Positions 19,851-30,250 of a DNA stretch of 64,000 bases are shown here, piece by piece (position 1 is the first letter of the stretch; every line of letters starts with the position of its first letter). The notes beneath the pieces were generated by a model. The model had not been told where the DNA came from and did no database searches. It saw nothing but the letters and a program-made list of their open reading frames with translations. This DNA is from Rosenbergiella australiborealis. GTDB lineage: Bacteria > Pseudomonadota > Gammaproteobacteria > Enterobacterales > Enterobacteriaceae. The position numbers were made by a program, and so were the translations under genes. The stretch is from assembly GCF_018494035.1 (NCBI RefSeq), contig NZ_JABBFO010000001.1, positions 62,001 through 126,000 of the forward strand, given 5' to 3'.

Positions 19851-20684
19851 ATGAAATTGCGTGCCAGAGGGAGCGAACTTGATCTCTCCTTTCCCCATAT
19901 AATGGGGATCTTAAATATGACTCCTGACTCTTTCTCTGATGGCGGCCGTCATAAGACGTTAATTGATGCTATTACTCATGCCAATCAAATGGTTATTGCT
20001 GGGGCGACTATTCTCGATATTGGTGGAGAATCTACTCGACCGGGCGCCGACGAGGTTACTGTGGATGAGGAGTTGGCACGTGTTATTCCTGTCGTTGAGG
20101 CTCTCGCCCAGCGTTTTGAAGTCTGGATCTCAGTCGATACCTCAAAACCGGAGGTCATCCGTGCCGCCGCCGCCGCGGGCGCACATTTGATTAATGATAT
20201 TCGCTCGTTAAGCGAGCCCGGTGCCCGTGATGCCGCTGCACAGGTCGATCTACCCGTTTGCTTGATGCATATGCAGGGTGAACCTAAATCGATGCAACAT
20301 AATCCTAATTACCAACACATTATCGAAGACGTGGATAGCTTCCTCTCCACTGAGATTGAAAATTGTATCGCAGCGGGTATTCGTCGAGAGAACCTATTAA
20401 TCGATCCCGGTTTTGGTTTTGGCAAAACACTACAGCATAACTACGAATTACTCGCTAAGCTGGGGCATTTTCATCATTTTGATTTACCATTGTTAGTAGG
20501 AATGTCTCGAAAGTCTATGATTGGTCAACTCCTTAATGTGGGGCCAACACAGCGGTTGAGTGGTAGTCTGGCCTGTGCAGTCATCGCCGCAATGCAGGGA
20601 GCACAAATCATTAGAGTGCATGATGTTAAAGAAAGCGTTGAAGCGATACGCGTGGTTGAAGCGACTCTCAGAGCAAAAGGATAA
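19851..20684 (+). CDS. folP: dihydropteroate synthase FolP
   Basis: 277 aa TIM-barrel enzyme that condenses p-aminobenzoate with dihydropterin pyrophosphate; target of sulfonamides. Signature stretches are MGILNMTPDSFSDGG near the N-terminus, GATILDIGGESTRPGA, ISVDTSKPEVIRAA, DPGFGFGKT and the C-terminal RVHDVKESVEAIRV. The start at 19851 follows a GAGGAAAT ribosome site. It is 3 bp upstream of glmM and so translationally linked to it. Confidence 0.97.
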   Translation: MKLRARGSELDLSFPHIMGILNMTPDSFSDGGRHKTLIDAITHANQMVIAGATILDIGGESTRPGADEVTVDEELARVIPVVEALAQRFEVWISVDTSKPEVIRAAAAAGAHLINDIRSLSEPGARDAAAQVDLPVCLMHMQGEPKSMQHNPNYQHIIEDVDSFLSTEIENCIAAGIRRENLLIDPGFGFGKTLQHNYELLAKLGHFHHFDLPLLVGMSRKSMIGQLLNVGPTQRLSGSLACAVIAAMQGAQIIRVHDVKESVEAIRVVEATLRAKG

Positions 20685-20687
20685 TCC

Positions 20688-22022
20688 ATGAGTGAACGTA
20701 AATATTTTGGTACCGATGGTATTCGCGGTAAAGTTGGTGAAACACCGATTACCCCTGATTTTGTTTTAAAATTAGGCTGGGCGGCTGGAAAGGTACTTGC
20801 TGGGCAAGGATCTAAAAAGGTCATTATTGGTAAAGATACCCGTATATCCGGATACATGTTGGAATCTGCACTGGAAGCTGGACTGGCAGCGGCCGGATTA
20901 TCCGCCGCTTTTACAGGCCCAATGCCGACACCTGCTATTGCCTATTTAACACGGACATTCCGTGCAGAAGCAGGTGTTGTGATTTCGGCCTCGCATAATC
21001 CCTTTGATGATAATGGCATTAAGTTTTTCACTACCGAAGGGACGAAACTCCCCGATGAAGTGGAAGCCGCTATTGAAGCCGAAATGGAAAAAGTTATCAC
21101 CTGTGTACCCTCTGCAGAACTCGGTCGAGCGAGTCGGATTGTGGATGCCGCGGGGCGATATATTGAGTTTTGCAAAGGTTCGTTTCCGAGTGAGCTGAGT
21201 TTAAATAGTTTAAAAATTGTTGTCGATTGCGCGCATGGTGCAACGTATCACATCGCGCCGAATGTTTTGCGTGAGCTCGGTGCTGACGTGATTACCATTG
21301 GTGTTTCACCAGATGGTATGAACATCAATAAAGAGTGTGGGGCAACTGACTTACGGTTACTTCAGCAACGTGTTTTGGCCGAAAAGGCCGATTTAGGAAT
21401 AGCACTCGACGGTGATGGCGATCGTATTATGATGGTTGACCACCTTGGTAATACCGTAGACGGCGATCAAATTCTTTATATCATCGCACGCGAACGCTTA
21501 CGCCAAGGTAATCTTCGTGGGGGCGTTGTAGGGACCTTGATGAGTAATATGGGTCTTGAGCTGGCGCTGAAACAACTTGGTATTCCTTTTGAACGTGCAA
21601 AAGTCGGCGACCGCTATGTATTAGAAAAACTTAAAGAGCAATGCTGGTTTGTTGGGGCAGAGAATTCTGGACATGTGATCTTGCTTGATAAAACCACAAC
21701 GGGTGATGGCATTATTGCTGGACTACAAGTGCTCGCCGCCGTGGTTGGAAATAAACTATCGTTACATGATCTCTGTAGTGGAATGAAGCTCCTACCACAA
21801 GTTCTTGTCAACGTTCGCTTCTCGGCGGGCAGTGATCCACTACAACACCCAGACGTAACTGCCGCATTGCATCAAGCTGAGCAACAGTTAGCCGGCCGTG
21901 GTCGGGTTTTATTACGTAAATCGGGAACTGAACCTTTGATTCGCGTCATGGTAGAAGGCGCCAATAAAGACGAAGTAACTGCTTTGGCCCAAGGGATTGC
22001 GGATATTGTCGAGCGCTTATAG
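20688..22022 (+). CDS. glmM: phosphoglucosamine mutase GlmM
   Basis: 444 aa. Interconverts glucosamine-6-phosphate and glucosamine-1-phosphate for UDP-GlcNAc synthesis. N-terminal [13 protein letters not shown], phosphoserine loop [17 protein letters not shown] (Ser about residue 102), Mg loop [12 protein letters not shown], sugar loop GAENSGHVI, and phosphate-binding [15 protein letters not shown]. Co-directional with folP, as in E. coli. Confidence 0.97.
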   Translation: MSERKYFGTDGIRGKVGETPITPDFVLKLGWAAGKVLAGQGSKKVIIGKDTRISGYMLESALEAGLAAAGLSAAFTGPMPTPAIAYLTRTFRAEAGVVISASHNPFDDNGIKFFTTEGTKLPDEVEAAIEAEMEKVITCVPSAELGRASRIVDAAGRYIEFCKGSFPSELSLNSLKIVVDCAHGATYHIAPNVLRELGADVITIGVSPDGMNINKECGATDLRLLQQRVLAEKADLGIALDGDGDRIMMVDHLGNTVDGDQILYIIARERLRQGNLRGGVVGTLMSNMGLELALKQLGIPFERAKVGDRYVLEKLKEQCWFVGAENSGHVILLDKTTTGDGIIAGLQVLAAVVGNKLSLHDLCSGMKLLPQVLVNVRFSAGSDPLQHPDVTAALHQAEQQLAGRGRVLLRKSGTEPLIRVMVEGANKDEVTALAQGIADIVERL

Positions 22023-22283
22023 TCTGCGGTGCGAAGAGAGTGGTGGTGACTTTTCATTTTTTTAGCGTCGCTGAAGGCTGTGTGATCTCTTCAGTTATCG
22101 CTATTTTTGATCTGTACTACCGTAAGCTGCTGTTTTTTTCCGCGATCAAATACCGCAACGTAAATTGCACTTGCAGAGTCCGTTGCCTTTGGTTAGTATT
22201 CACATCCACTTCAGGGGAGTTCTTTCTCTATGAAGGTAGATGCGTTTTAAATGTACGATTATGTACAAGGAAACAGGTTAATT

Positions 22284-22619
22284 ATGTACGAAGCTCTTTT
22301 AGTTATTTTCCTGCTGGTCGCTGTTGCGTTAATCGCTATGGTGATGCTACAGCAAGGTAAAGGCGCTGATATGGGAGCATCTTTCGGTGCAGGTGCCTCT
22401 GGAACATTATTTGGTTCAAGCGGTTCAGGTAATTTCCTGACACGTATGACCGGTATTCTTGCTGCGCTGTTTTTCATTATTAGCCTGGTGCTTGGTAATC
22501 TAAACAGTAATAAAACACATAAAGGCAGTGAGTGGGATAATTTGAGTGCACCAGCAAAGTCTGAGCAAACTCAACAGCCAGCGAAAACCTCTTCGCCAGC
22601 AAGTGATATCCCGCAGTAA
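22284..22619 (+). CDS. secG: preprotein translocase subunit SecG
   Basis: 111 aa from the ATG at 22284 (MYEALLVIFLLVAVALIAMVMLQ), chosen over an in-frame ATG 33 bp upstream because it matches the SecG family start and has AAGGAA upstream. Two membrane helices (about 2-20 and 52-72) flank the conserved QQGKGADMGASFGAGASGTLFGSSGSGNF loop. The polar tail is Gln/Pro/Ser-rich. Part of SecYEG. It is followed directly by tRNA-Leu. The 261-bp gap before it shows no gene. Confidence 0.96.
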   Translation: MYEALLVIFLLVAVALIAMVMLQQGKGADMGASFGAGASGTLFGSSGSGNFLTRMTGILAALFFIISLVLGNLNSNKTHKGSEWDNLSAPAKSEQTQQPAKTSSPASDIPQ

Positions 22620-22647
22620 CGCCAAACTGATTGCAAGTATCAGCAGT

Positions 22648-22734
22648 GCCGTGGTGGTGGAATTGGTAGACACGCTACCTTGAGGTGGTAGTGCCCAATA
22701 GGGCTTACGGGTTCAAGTCCCGTCCTCGGTACCA
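22648..22734 (+). tRNA. leuU: tRNA-Leu (anticodon GAG), leuU-like
   Basis: 87 nt including an encoded CCA. The long variable arm (TGCCCAATAGGGCT), the anticodon stem-loop CTACCTTGAGGTGGTAG and the T loop GGGTTCAAGTCCC match E. coli leuU (GAG) as I recall it. The acceptor stem GCCGTGG pairs with CCTCGGT except at position 5, where a T faces T68; E. coli has A5-U68. The location after secG is the E. coli leuU location. Confidence 0.95.
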
Positions 22735-22743
22735 AATATTGAG

Positions 22744-22773
22744 AAAAAAGACGCTAAATTAGCGTCTTTTTTT
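22744..22773 (+). terminator. terminator after tRNA-Leu
   Basis: AAAAAAGACGCTAA-A-TTAGCGTCTTTTTTT: a perfect stem with long A/T tracts, 9 bp past the tRNA. It may work in both directions, since the arn operon converges on it from the right. Confidence 0.88.
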
Positions 22774-22890
22774 GTTTTTGAGAAAAAAAGGGTAATGAGT
22801 GCCATCAATACCGGATTTGTAATGACACCCTCAATAATCGCAACCTCTTCATGCTTTGCTAGGTTACCCCAAGATATAACAATGAGCGGA

Positions 22891-23268
22891 TCAGTGATTA
22901 TTCCTTTTTGTCCCCACGATGAAGTAAACACCCGCGACAATTAATCCTAAGCCTAAAAGCGACTGCCAACTTAATTCTTTTTGTTCTTCTGGGAGCAAAA
23001 AAGAAGAAGCCCATACCAATATGTAACTAATACTCAGTAAGGGGTAAGCTTGGGAGAGGGGGAGGGAACGTAATGCTTGCGTCCAACTGAATACGGATAA
23101 AAAATAGCAACCCAAGCCTAATAATAGATAGAGTGTTTCTATTTTCCCACTGAAAAGCCATGTGGGCGATAGTAGCGTAATACCACTACGGTAGGCAGCT
23201 AGACGTAGTAAAATCTGGGCAAGCGTGACTAATCCAATACTGGCAATTATCCAGTAATACTTTTTCAA
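22891..23268 (-). CDS. arnF: 4-amino-4-deoxy-L-arabinose-phosphoundecaprenol flippase subunit ArnF
   Basis: 125 aa (E. coli 128) from a TTG start at 23268 with AGGAG seven bases upstream; the TTG overlaps the arnE TGA stop (TTGA), the analogue of an ATGA junction. Small EamA/SMR-type protein with four hydrophobic segments: KKYYWIIASIGLVTLAQILLRLAA, ETLYLLLGLGCYFLSVF, LPLSQAYPLLSISYILVWASSF and LLGLGLIVAGVYFIVG. It pairs with ArnE to flip undecaprenyl-phosphate-L-Ara4N across the inner membrane. Last gene of arnBCADTEF. Confidence 0.93.
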   Translation of the reverse strand: MKKYYWIIASIGLVTLAQILLRLAAYRSGITLLSPTWLFSGKIETLYLLLGLGCYFLSVFSWTQALRSLPLSQAYPLLSISYILVWASSFLLPEEQKELSWQSLLGLGLIVAGVYFIVGTKRNNH

Positions 23269-23603
23269 TATGTCGCTCCTAATAACACTGTTCCGACGAT
23301 GATGAGCAATATGCCTAACCATTGTCGCGGAGTGATCCTGTCATGCCATAGCAAGCGAGAGAGTAAGGCGACCCATAAATAATTAAGACTTAATAAGGGA
23401 TAGGCTATACCAACCGGAAGTACAGATAATACGCATAGCCAGCACAACATGGCGATAGCGAGTAGCCCTAATGCGACAAGCATCCAAAGGTAAAAATGGT
23501 AACTTGGTGAGTGAACATGATGGTTCATGGCTGCTTGTTTTTGACACAATTGTGCCATGCCGCTCAGTACACTCGTTAATAGTAATAACCCCCAAACCTT
23601 CAT
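23265..23603 (-). CDS. arnE: 4-amino-4-deoxy-L-arabinose-phosphoundecaprenol flippase subunit ArnE
   Basis: 112 aa, four hydrophobic segments of the small EamA/SMR type, with the family motif VGIAYPLLSLNYLWVALLSRLLWHDRITPRQWLGI followed by a last helix LLIIVGTVLLG. ATG at 23603 overlaps the arnT stop (ATGA). Obligate partner of ArnF. Confidence 0.94.
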   Translation of the reverse strand: MKVWGLLLLTSVLSGMAQLCQKQAAMNHHVHSPSYHFYLWMLVALGLLAIAMLCWLCVLSVLPVGIAYPLLSLNYLWVALLSRLLWHDRITPRQWLGILLIIVGTVLLGATY

Positions 23604-25252
23604 TGTGGAAAATACTGAATTAAGATCACTTTACCCTGTTGTACGTAACGATCAGCAGGTGGAAGTGCGGGAAGCGTTTTTGTATTTTCTAATTTAAGGA
23701 AAAGCGAGATTGTTCCTGTTTGTCGATGCTGAGTAAGCCATTCTGGAAATTGTGCCAAAGATACATATTTATGTTGTGCGTCAGCATAGTTGAGCCCGTA
23801 GCTTAATTCACCGTGATTATTGAGCATCATCACGTCACTCCGCTGTAGTTGCCATGCGATACCTGCAGCCATCCCCACATCATTACTTAAAACAAACTGA
23901 CTGGTACGTAGCGTTATAAGATGAGGTTTGAGAAAAAACTCTGGGGATTTTGTTAGTAAGATTTTCGTCGGTATGACCGAACCAAACGTTAGGGCTATAC
24001 CAATTAAGCAGCTAGCAATCAGTTGCCAGTAGCATTGAGTAATATTGAGAGCTAGATAGGCGCAGAGCCACCAGAATGCAAAGGCAAGCATAGCCAACAG
24101 CGGTTTTGAGGGCTCAGAGAGCAGCCAAAGTGGCTTATTCAGAGGCCCCCAAGGGGATACAATAATGATCGCAATGATCATGATGCTGGCAAAAATGAGG
24201 TTTATCCAAGCATTTATACGCAAAATGGAACATTTTTTTTCTAAACTGTCATACAGATAGCGTGCAATAAGTAGCGACAATGGTGCAAAACAGGGCAGTA
24301 TGTATGTCAGTAATTTCCCATTCGCCAAGCTAAAAAAGAGCAATGGCATTAAGGCCCAGGCTAATAGATAGCCGCCTGTTTTTTGACGATCTTGCCATCC
24401 CTGATATAACGCACCCGGTACCAGTCCTAGCCAAGGAAGTGAACCGGCAATTAACCACGGCAAGTAATACCAGAAAGGAGCATTGTGTTGTGCATTACTT
24501 TGGGCAAAGCGTTGAATATGCTCTACCCAAAAGAAATAGTTCCAAAAATCAGGCTCTTGCCGGGCAATAATTAAGCTCCAAGGGAGCAGAGTTAATAAAC
24601 AGCTGATCATCGATATAAAGCTGTAAACAATGATCTCTCTACGCCGTGATGTAATGAATAACCAAGGCATAATACTGACTACGGGGAGTGCTAGCGCAAT
24701 AAAGCCCTTGGTCATCACACCCAGTCCACAGCAGACCCCTAAACAAACATAGTAAAATAGTTTATCGCGTCGACACGGGGCGTTGTGGGCAAACCAGAAG
24801 CTCACCATCGCACCTACCAGCCAGAGTGAAACGATAGGATCCAATACGGCATAAGTCCCGACACCGTAGACGAGAAATAGACTCAAATGAATCACGGCTG
24901 TTAAATAAGCAATCAGGCGGTTACGCCACAAAGTCCATGCAAAATAAGCACAAAGGAATGTTGTTAGCAATGTTGAAGCGATAGCTCCGAACCTAACGGC
25001 AAAATGACTTTCGCCAAATAACCATTGCCCAATGCTATTGATCCAATACCCCATTACGGGTTTCTCAAAATAACGAATGTCGAGAAAATGAGGGACGGCC
25101 CATTGTCCTGTGGCTAACATTTCACGACTAATTTCAGCATAGCGTGTTTCATCGGGTTGCCAGAGTAATCGACCATTGATAGGAATAAAATAATAGATGA
25201 TCACTAAGGCAAAAATAATAATGAGTGATGAACGGTAGCGGCTCACGAACAT
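23600..25252 (-). CDS. arnT: lipid A 4-amino-4-deoxy-L-arabinose transferase ArnT
   Basis: 550 aa polytopic inner-membrane glycosyltransferase (GT83), the last step that attaches L-Ara4N to lipid A phosphates on the periplasmic side. N-terminal helix, then the conserved periplasmic loop [23 protein letters not shown] (DE and R residues of the active site) and [22 protein letters not shown]. About twelve hydrophobic segments, then a soluble C-terminal domain. Start at 25252 overlaps the arnD stop by 10 bp. Confidence 0.96.
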   Translation of the reverse strand: MFVSRYRSSLIIIFALVIIYYFIPINGRLLWQPDETRYAEISREMLATGQWAVPHFLDIRYFEKPVMGYWINSIGQWLFGESHFAVRFGAIASTLLTTFLCAYFAWTLWRNRLIAYLTAVIHLSLFLVYGVGTYAVLDPIVSLWLVGAMVSFWFAHNAPCRRDKLFYYVCLGVCCGLGVMTKGFIALALPVVSIMPWLFITSRRREIIVYSFISMISCLLTLLPWSLIIARQEPDFWNYFFWVEHIQRFAQSNAQHNAPFWYYLPWLIAGSLPWLGLVPGALYQGWQDRQKTGGYLLAWALMPLLFFSLANGKLLTYILPCFAPLSLLIARYLYDSLEKKCSILRINAWINLIFASIMIIAIIIVSPWGPLNKPLWLLSEPSKPLLAMLAFAFWWLCAYLALNITQCYWQLIASCLIGIALTFGSVIPTKILLTKSPEFFLKPHLITLRTSQFVLSNDVGMAAGIAWQLQRSDVMMLNNHGELSYGLNYADAQHKYVSLAQFPEWLTQHRQTGTISLFLKLENTKTLPALPPADRYVQQGKVILIQYFPQ

Positions 25253-26163
25253 TGTTCCCTTAGTTGCTGATGACCCACCCAGCCTTCTCGCCCGGGGAGA
25301 GATTGACGAACAATAGTTCCTAAAGGTAACTGTGTGATATCGTCGGGAATCAGTTCACCCAGAGGACAAAACTCAATACCTTCTTCGGTAGCTAGTTGTA
25401 ATAACTGTTTAAAATATGTTGATGCAACAAGCCCTTCGACCTCTGCATGGATGGTATAAACGGGGTTTCCGCCCGCACGATGAATAGTATCTAATAAATA
25501 GCGATTAAACGCTGAGGCGGACAGTGTTCGACCCACTACTTCATCCCATGTTGGCAAGGTAACAGGAATTTGTATTGTGCTGATATCTGAAGATAAATAT
25601 TGGGGTCTAAATAAGCCGACACCCCGGCAATCGCTCTGGTAGCGTAATCCAAAACGTTGTTGACTCTCAATGACTTGCTGGTCAGCTCGCCATCCAGGGG
25701 CAGCTGAACACTCGACAGGGCGGTCAATAATACGCGAAAGTTCGTTAAGGCCTAGGGTGAATTGCTCGTGTAACTGTTCTTCACTCCAGGTATCGATATG
25801 GGTTTGCCAAGCGTAGTGATCCCAAGCGTGCAAGCCAACCTCATGCTTATTGGCGGCTGCACGAATAATGGCTTCACATTCTTGACCGATTTTTTTACCC
25901 GGCCAGCAGGTTCCTGCTAACAGAATATCCCACCCATATAGCGAGGCTGCGCGAGAACGGATCATTTTTGCTAGGAAAGCCGGTCTGATCAAGCGCCAAA
26001 GGTGTCGGCCCATATTATCTGGGCCAACACTGAAGAAGAAGCTCGCTTTGCAGTGGTACTGGGATAAATCCTTAAGGAGGGCTGGAACACCGTAGCGTGT
26101 TCCGCGTAAGGTATCGACATCGATTCGTAACCCTACGCGCTTTACATTATTTTTCATCATCAT
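25243..26163 (-). CDS. arnD: 4-deoxy-4-formamido-L-arabinose-phosphoundecaprenol deformylase ArnD
   Basis: About 304-306 aa (E. coli 296). Three in-frame ATGs at 26163, 26160 and 26157 are all possible starts ([18 protein letters not shown]); a still longer frame to 26193 only overlaps arnA. Polysaccharide-deacetylase fold: [13 protein letters not shown] carries the metal-binding Asp pair, and [13 protein letters not shown] the His metal ligands. [17 protein letters not shown] and [15 protein letters not shown] are conserved with E. coli. Removes the formyl group from undecaprenyl-phosphate-L-Ara4FN. Overlaps arnA by about 17 bp. Confidence 0.94.
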   Translation of the reverse strand: MMMKNNVKRVGLRIDVDTLRGTRYGVPALLKDLSQYHCKASFFFSVGPDNMGRHLWRLIRPAFLAKMIRSRAASLYGWDILLAGTCWPGKKIGQECEAIIRAAANKHEVGLHAWDHYAWQTHIDTWSEEQLHEQFTLGLNELSRIIDRPVECSAAPGWRADQQVIESQQRFGLRYQSDCRGVGLFRPQYLSSDISTIQIPVTLPTWDEVVGRTLSASAFNRYLLDTIHRAGGNPVYTIHAEVEGLVASTYFKQLLQLATEEGIEFCPLGELIPDDITQLPLGTIVRQSLPGREGWVGHQQLREQCS

Positions 26164-28129
26164 TAGGCACAATTGAACGAAGGAAAAAATCAAGGGTACG
26201 TTCGATAGTTTGTTCTATAGCAATCGTCGGTTGCCAATCAAGGTAACGTTTTGCGTTAGTGATACTTGGTTTACGATGTTCGACATCTTGGTAACCTTCG
26301 CCGTAATACTGGCGACTTTCAATTGCTTTGAATCCAGCAAACGGCGGAAAGTGATGGCGTAAAGGGTGCTTTTCAAAGCTAGCTAAGAGCATCTCGGCAA
26401 GTTGGCGTATACTGACTTCATTATTCGGATTACCAATATTGATGATTTTGCCATCACAGGCATGGTCGTTGTTCTCAATAATACGAAATAGTGCAGAAAT
26501 ACCATCTTCGATATCGGTAAAACAGCGTTTTTGTTGCCCGCCTTCAATTAATTTAATCGGTGTACCTTCGACTAAATTAAGAATTAATTGTGTAATGGCG
26601 CGCGAACTGCCGATGCGTGCTGCATCAAGACTATCTAAACGTGGCCCCATCCAGTTAAAGGGTCTAAATAGCGTAAATTGCAGCCCTTGCTTATCACCGT
26701 AGGCCCAAATGATTCGGTCGAGTAATTGTTTTGATACGGAATATATCCAGCGTTGTTTATGTATCGGGCCGACAATGAGAGAGGAATGGTTTTCATTGAA
26801 TTCATCGTCGGTGCACATCCCATAAACTTCTGAGGTCGAAGGAAAAATGACTCTTTTCTGATACCTGACACAGTCACGAATGATTTTTAAATTTTCTTCA
26901 AAATCGAGCTCAAAAACCCGTAGTGGGTTACGGGTATATTCGATAGGTGTTGCAATGGCGACTAAAGGCAAAATAATGTCACATTTCTTGATATGGTATT
27001 CAATCCATTCTGAGTGGATACTGATATCACCTTCCACAAAATGAAAATGAGGGGAGTTAAGAAAACGTGCTATTGCTTCCGAGCTGATATCTAAGCCATA
27101 GACATCGTAATCGCCCGCAGCCAATAGTCGCTCGGTCAGATGGTTTCCGATAAAGCCATTTACCCCCAAAATCAGTACTTTTCGCCGTCTTTTTTTCCGT
27201 TCAGTGGGAGCGAGTTGTAAACATGAGCCAACGACTAATCCTAAATGCTCTGCAAGCTGGACGCCTTGCATATAGAGGCCTTGTGGTGTCTGGCCAGTAA
27301 TAATCTCTAGCGCATTTTCCTGACAGGCAATACGTAAGGGTGAAAGGGATAAAACTGTTCCTGGCTTTTTACCATGCTGACACGGATAGATAGCCGATTG
27401 CCAAACTACTAATGGGTTATTTCCCACATAACTGAACGCACCGGGCCAAGGTTGGGTAACTGCCCTAACCAGATTATGTAATTGTTCAGCAGATTGAAAC
27501 CAGTTGAGCCGCCCATCTTGGGGATTTCGGTGTTGATAATAAGTGGCTTGCGTCTCATCTTGCGGGTAAGCGGTATAGTTTCCTTGAATAATAAGCGGTA
27601 ACGTTTCTTGTAAAAGTACCCTCGCAACATCACACATTTTACGGTGCAGAGTTAATGCATTATCCTCGTCATCAATCTTAATCGGATATTGTGCAATGAT
27701 TTCTCCAGCATCGGCACGTTTGACCATGCGATGTAGGGTTATCCCCGTTTCTTTTTCACCGTTCGCGATGGCCCAATTGAGTGGTGCACAGCCGCGATAC
27801 TGAGGAAGTAACGATCCATGTAGATTGAATGCTCCGCAAGGGACACTATCAATGATTTCTTGTGCGAGCAGTTGGCGATAATAAAAAGAAAATATTACAT
27901 CAGCCTTATATTGCGTTATTTTTTCAATCCATAAGGGATGGTTAATATTTTCAGGTGCATAAACTGGAATTCCATGTGTTGCTGCTAACTGAGCGACAGA
28001 ATCAAAAAAGATATTTTCATTCTGATTATTAGTATGTGTAAATATTGCGTCTATAGAAATGCCGGTGTCGAGTAAAGAACGAATCCCTGTGCAACCAATA
28101 TCGTGATAAGCAAATACGATAGCTTTCAT
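26147..28129 (-). CDS. arnA: bifunctional UDP-L-Ara4N formyltransferase / UDP-glucuronate decarboxylase ArnA
   Basis: 660 aa, same length as E. coli ArnA. N-terminal formyltransferase (about 1-300): [15 protein letters not shown], the catalytic [21 protein letters not shown] and [17 protein letters not shown]-terminal SDR decarboxylase (about 315-660): [19 protein letters not shown] Rossmann motif, STSEVYGMC, and the YxxxK pair in [11 protein letters not shown]. It oxidatively decarboxylates UDP-glucuronate and formylates UDP-L-Ara4N. 20 bp downstream of arnC. Confidence 0.97.
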   Translation of the reverse strand: MKAIVFAYHDIGCTGIRSLLDTGISIDAIFTHTNNQNENIFFDSVAQLAATHGIPVYAPENINHPLWIEKITQYKADVIFSFYYRQLLAQEIIDSVPCGAFNLHGSLLPQYRGCAPLNWAIANGEKETGITLHRMVKRADAGEIIAQYPIKIDDEDNALTLHRKMCDVARVLLQETLPLIIQGNYTAYPQDETQATYYQHRNPQDGRLNWFQSAEQLHNLVRAVTQPWPGAFSYVGNNPLVVWQSAIYPCQHGKKPGTVLSLSPLRIACQENALEIITGQTPQGLYMQGVQLAEHLGLVVGSCLQLAPTERKKRRRKVLILGVNGFIGNHLTERLLAAGDYDVYGLDISSEAIARFLNSPHFHFVEGDISIHSEWIEYHIKKCDIILPLVAIATPIEYTRNPLRVFELDFEENLKIIRDCVRYQKRVIFPSTSEVYGMCTDDEFNENHSSLIVGPIHKQRWIYSVSKQLLDRIIWAYGDKQGLQFTLFRPFNWMGPRLDSLDAARIGSSRAITQLILNLVEGTPIKLIEGGQQKRCFTDIEDGISALFRIIENNDHACDGKIINIGNPNNEVSIRQLAEMLLASFEKHPLRHHFPPFAGFKAIESRQYYGEGYQDVEHRKPSITNAKRYLDWQPTIAIEQTIERTLDFFLRSIVPNDDEK

Positions 28130-28149
28130 TAATAATATTCCTTTATTTA

Positions 28150-29109
28150 TTATTTCTTATTTGATTTTATCGTCTTTTGGATAAAATAACGGGGCCTAGC
28201 TCTGACATCATTATAAATTCGACCGATATATTCGCCGAGCAAGCCCATTCCAATAAATTGAGCACCAATAAAAATAAAAAGCAGTGCGAATAAGATAAAT
28301 ACACCTTCGGCTGACCATTGTGGGCCGATAATGAGTCGCATAACGATCAAGAAAAGAGAACAGAGGAAACCCATCAATGCGATGATGCCACCAAAAATAC
28401 TGAGCAGTCGTAAGGGGGTTGTAGTTATGCAGGTCACTAAATCGAACATTAGATTAATGAGCCGCATGGTGTTGTACTTAGATTGCCCAAATTCACGCTC
28501 TGCATGCTTCACGGGAATTTCAATAACGCGGCGTGCGAAGGTGTTAGCAAGCAGTGGGATAAAGGTACTTCTTTCGTGGCAGCTCATCATAGCATCAATA
28601 ATATGGCGCCGATAAGCCCGTAACATACAGCCATAATCTCCCATCTGTTGACCGGTCGATCGCTGAATTAAGTGATTAATTATTCGAGAAGCCGTTTTAC
28701 GAAAGCGGCTGTCTTGACGATTTTTACGCACTGTTCCGACGACGTCATAACCTTCTGCTGCCTTTTTGACCAAACGAGGGATCTCTTCCGGAGGGTTTTG
28801 TAAATCTGCATCAAGAGTAATGATCAGGTCGCCCTTTGCTTGACTAAAACCAGCCATTAATGCCGAGTGTTGCCCATAATTACGATTTAGGAAAACCGCA
28901 GTAATGATGTTTTCACTTTTACAAGCGGCTTCGCTAAGGAGCTGTGCGGAACGGTCGTGACTGCCATCGTCGACCATAATAATCTCGTACGAATAATCCA
29001 GGCCTTTGCATACAGCTACCGTACGAGCAATTAACTCTTCTAGGCATAGCTCCTCATTATATACAGGGATGACCACGGATATGAGGTGTAGTGGGGAATG
29101 AGTTGACAT
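28150..29109 (-). CDS. arnC: undecaprenyl-phosphate 4-deoxy-4-formamido-L-arabinose transferase ArnC
   Basis: 319 aa GT2-family membrane glycosyltransferase. N-terminal [19 protein letters not shown], the DDGSHDRS motif, the DXD-type [12 protein letters not shown], and [15 protein letters not shown]. Two C-terminal membrane helices lie near residues 235-295 ([19 protein letters not shown] and [19 protein letters not shown]), followed by [18 protein letters not shown]. It moves L-Ara4FN from UDP to undecaprenyl phosphate on the cytoplasmic face. 4 bp after arnB. Confidence 0.96.
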   Translation of the reverse strand: MSTHSPLHLISVVIPVYNEELCLEELIARTVAVCKGLDYSYEIIMVDDGSHDRSAQLLSEAACKSENIITAVFLNRNYGQHSALMAGFSQAKGDLIITLDADLQNPPEEIPRLVKKAAEGYDVVGTVRKNRQDSRFRKTASRIINHLIQRSTGQQMGDYGCMLRAYRRHIIDAMMSCHERSTFIPLLANTFARRVIEIPVKHAEREFGQSKYNTMRLINLMFDLVTCITTTPLRLLSIFGGIIALMGFLCSLFLIVMRLIIGPQWSAEGVFILFALLFIFIGAQFIGMGLLGEYIGRIYNDVRARPRYFIQKTIKSNKK

Positions 29110-29113
29110 AGTA

Positions 29114-30250
29114 TTACCTTAAGGTATCGCGAAGTACGTTACTTACCAAGAGAACATCATCTTGTGTCATTGCTGGAAACAAGGGGAGTGAACAGACAGA
29201 ATCACTGTTCCACTCACTATGGGGTAGAGAAAGGTGAGGATATTTTTGACGGTAGAAAGCATGGGTATGTGCGGCTCGAAAGTGAAGGCCACTACCAATT
29301 CCACGTAAGTGTAGTTTAGTCAGTAAAGTATCGCGGTCGAGACCACAGAGTTGCTTATCAATGCGAACAATGAACAGATGCCAAGCATGGGTGTGTTGCC
29401 ATACTGGTTGTTGGAGAGGGAGCAGTGGTAAATCCTGCAATAATGTCAGGTACTGTTTGGCTAACCATTGACGTTGTTGATTAAAAGCGGCAAGTTTCTG
29501 CATCTGTACGATTGCAATTGCTGCATTGATGTCGGTGAGATTATATTTAAGACCGGGTTGTATAACTTCAGCGAATGGAGATCGCCCTAACCGAGTAGGG
29601 GTTGACGGTTCAAGACGTAAACCATGGAATTTTAAACTTCTTACTCGTTCAGCCAATTCATCATCGTCGGTGACGATCATCCCACCTTCTCCGCAGGTAA
29701 TATTTTTAATCGCGTGAAAGGAGAAGATTGCGGTGCCCTGTTTGCCAATCCGTTGCTGCTGATATTCACTGCCCAAGGCATGGGCGGCATCTTCAATAAT
29801 AGGAATCTGATAGCGCTTGCCGAGTGCATAAATAGGCGATAAGTCAACGGGTACACCAGCGAAATGTACCGGGATAATAGCTTTAGTTTGCGGAGTGATA
29901 GCCGCTTCAATCGCCTGAGGGGTGACCATTAATGTCTCACGGTCAATATCAATCATAATCGGGGTAGCACCGACCATTTCGATCATATTAAGGGTAGAAA
30001 CCCAAGTAAAAGAGGGCGTAATCACTTCGTCCCCTTTTCCTATTCCAAGGGCCAATAAAGTGACATGCATTCCTGCTGTGGCAGAATTAACGGAAATCGC
30101 ATGTTGATTACCGGTATAATGACGAAAAACCGCCTCTAACTCGTTATTTTTAGGTCCAGTGGTGATCCAACCGGAATCAAGCACTTCTTTAACAGCGAGT
30201 AATTCCATTTCGTCGAATGTTGGTTTCGCGAACGGTAAATAATCACGCAT
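29114..30250 (-). CDS. arnB: UDP-4-amino-4-deoxy-L-arabinose--oxoglutarate aminotransferase ArnB
   Basis: 378 aa PLP enzyme of the DegT/DnrJ/EryC1 family, first gene of the arn operon. N-terminal [29 protein letters not shown], cofactor region [27 protein letters not shown], and the PLP Lys in [17 protein letters not shown]. Converts UDP-4-ketopentose to UDP-L-Ara4N using glutamate. A 420-bp A+T-rich region with a PhoP-box-like repeat precedes it. Confidence 0.96.
   Translation of the reverse strand: MRDYLPFAKPTFDEMELLAVKEVLDSGWITTGPKNNELEAVFRHYTGNQHAISVNSATAGMHVTLLALGIGKGDEVITPSFTWVSTLNMIEMVGATPIMIDIDRETLMVTPQAIEAAITPQTKAIIPVHFAGVPVDLSPIYALGKRYQIPIIEDAAHALGSEYQQQRIGKQGTAIFSFHAIKNITCGEGGMIVTDDDELAERVRSLKFHGLRLEPSTPTRLGRSPFAEVIQPGLKYNLTDINAAIAIVQMQKLAAFNQQRQWLAKQYLTLLQDLPLLPLQQPVWQHTHAWHLFIVRIDKQLCGLDRDTLLTKLHLRGIGSGLHFRAAHTHAFYRQKYPHLSLPHSEWNSDSVCSLPLFPAMTQDDVLLVSNVLRDTLR

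Noticed and set aside
22713-22940. 75-codon minus-strand frame over the tRNA-Leu 3' end and arnF end
   Set aside because: Overlaps a tRNA, a terminator and arnF; no recognisable domain.
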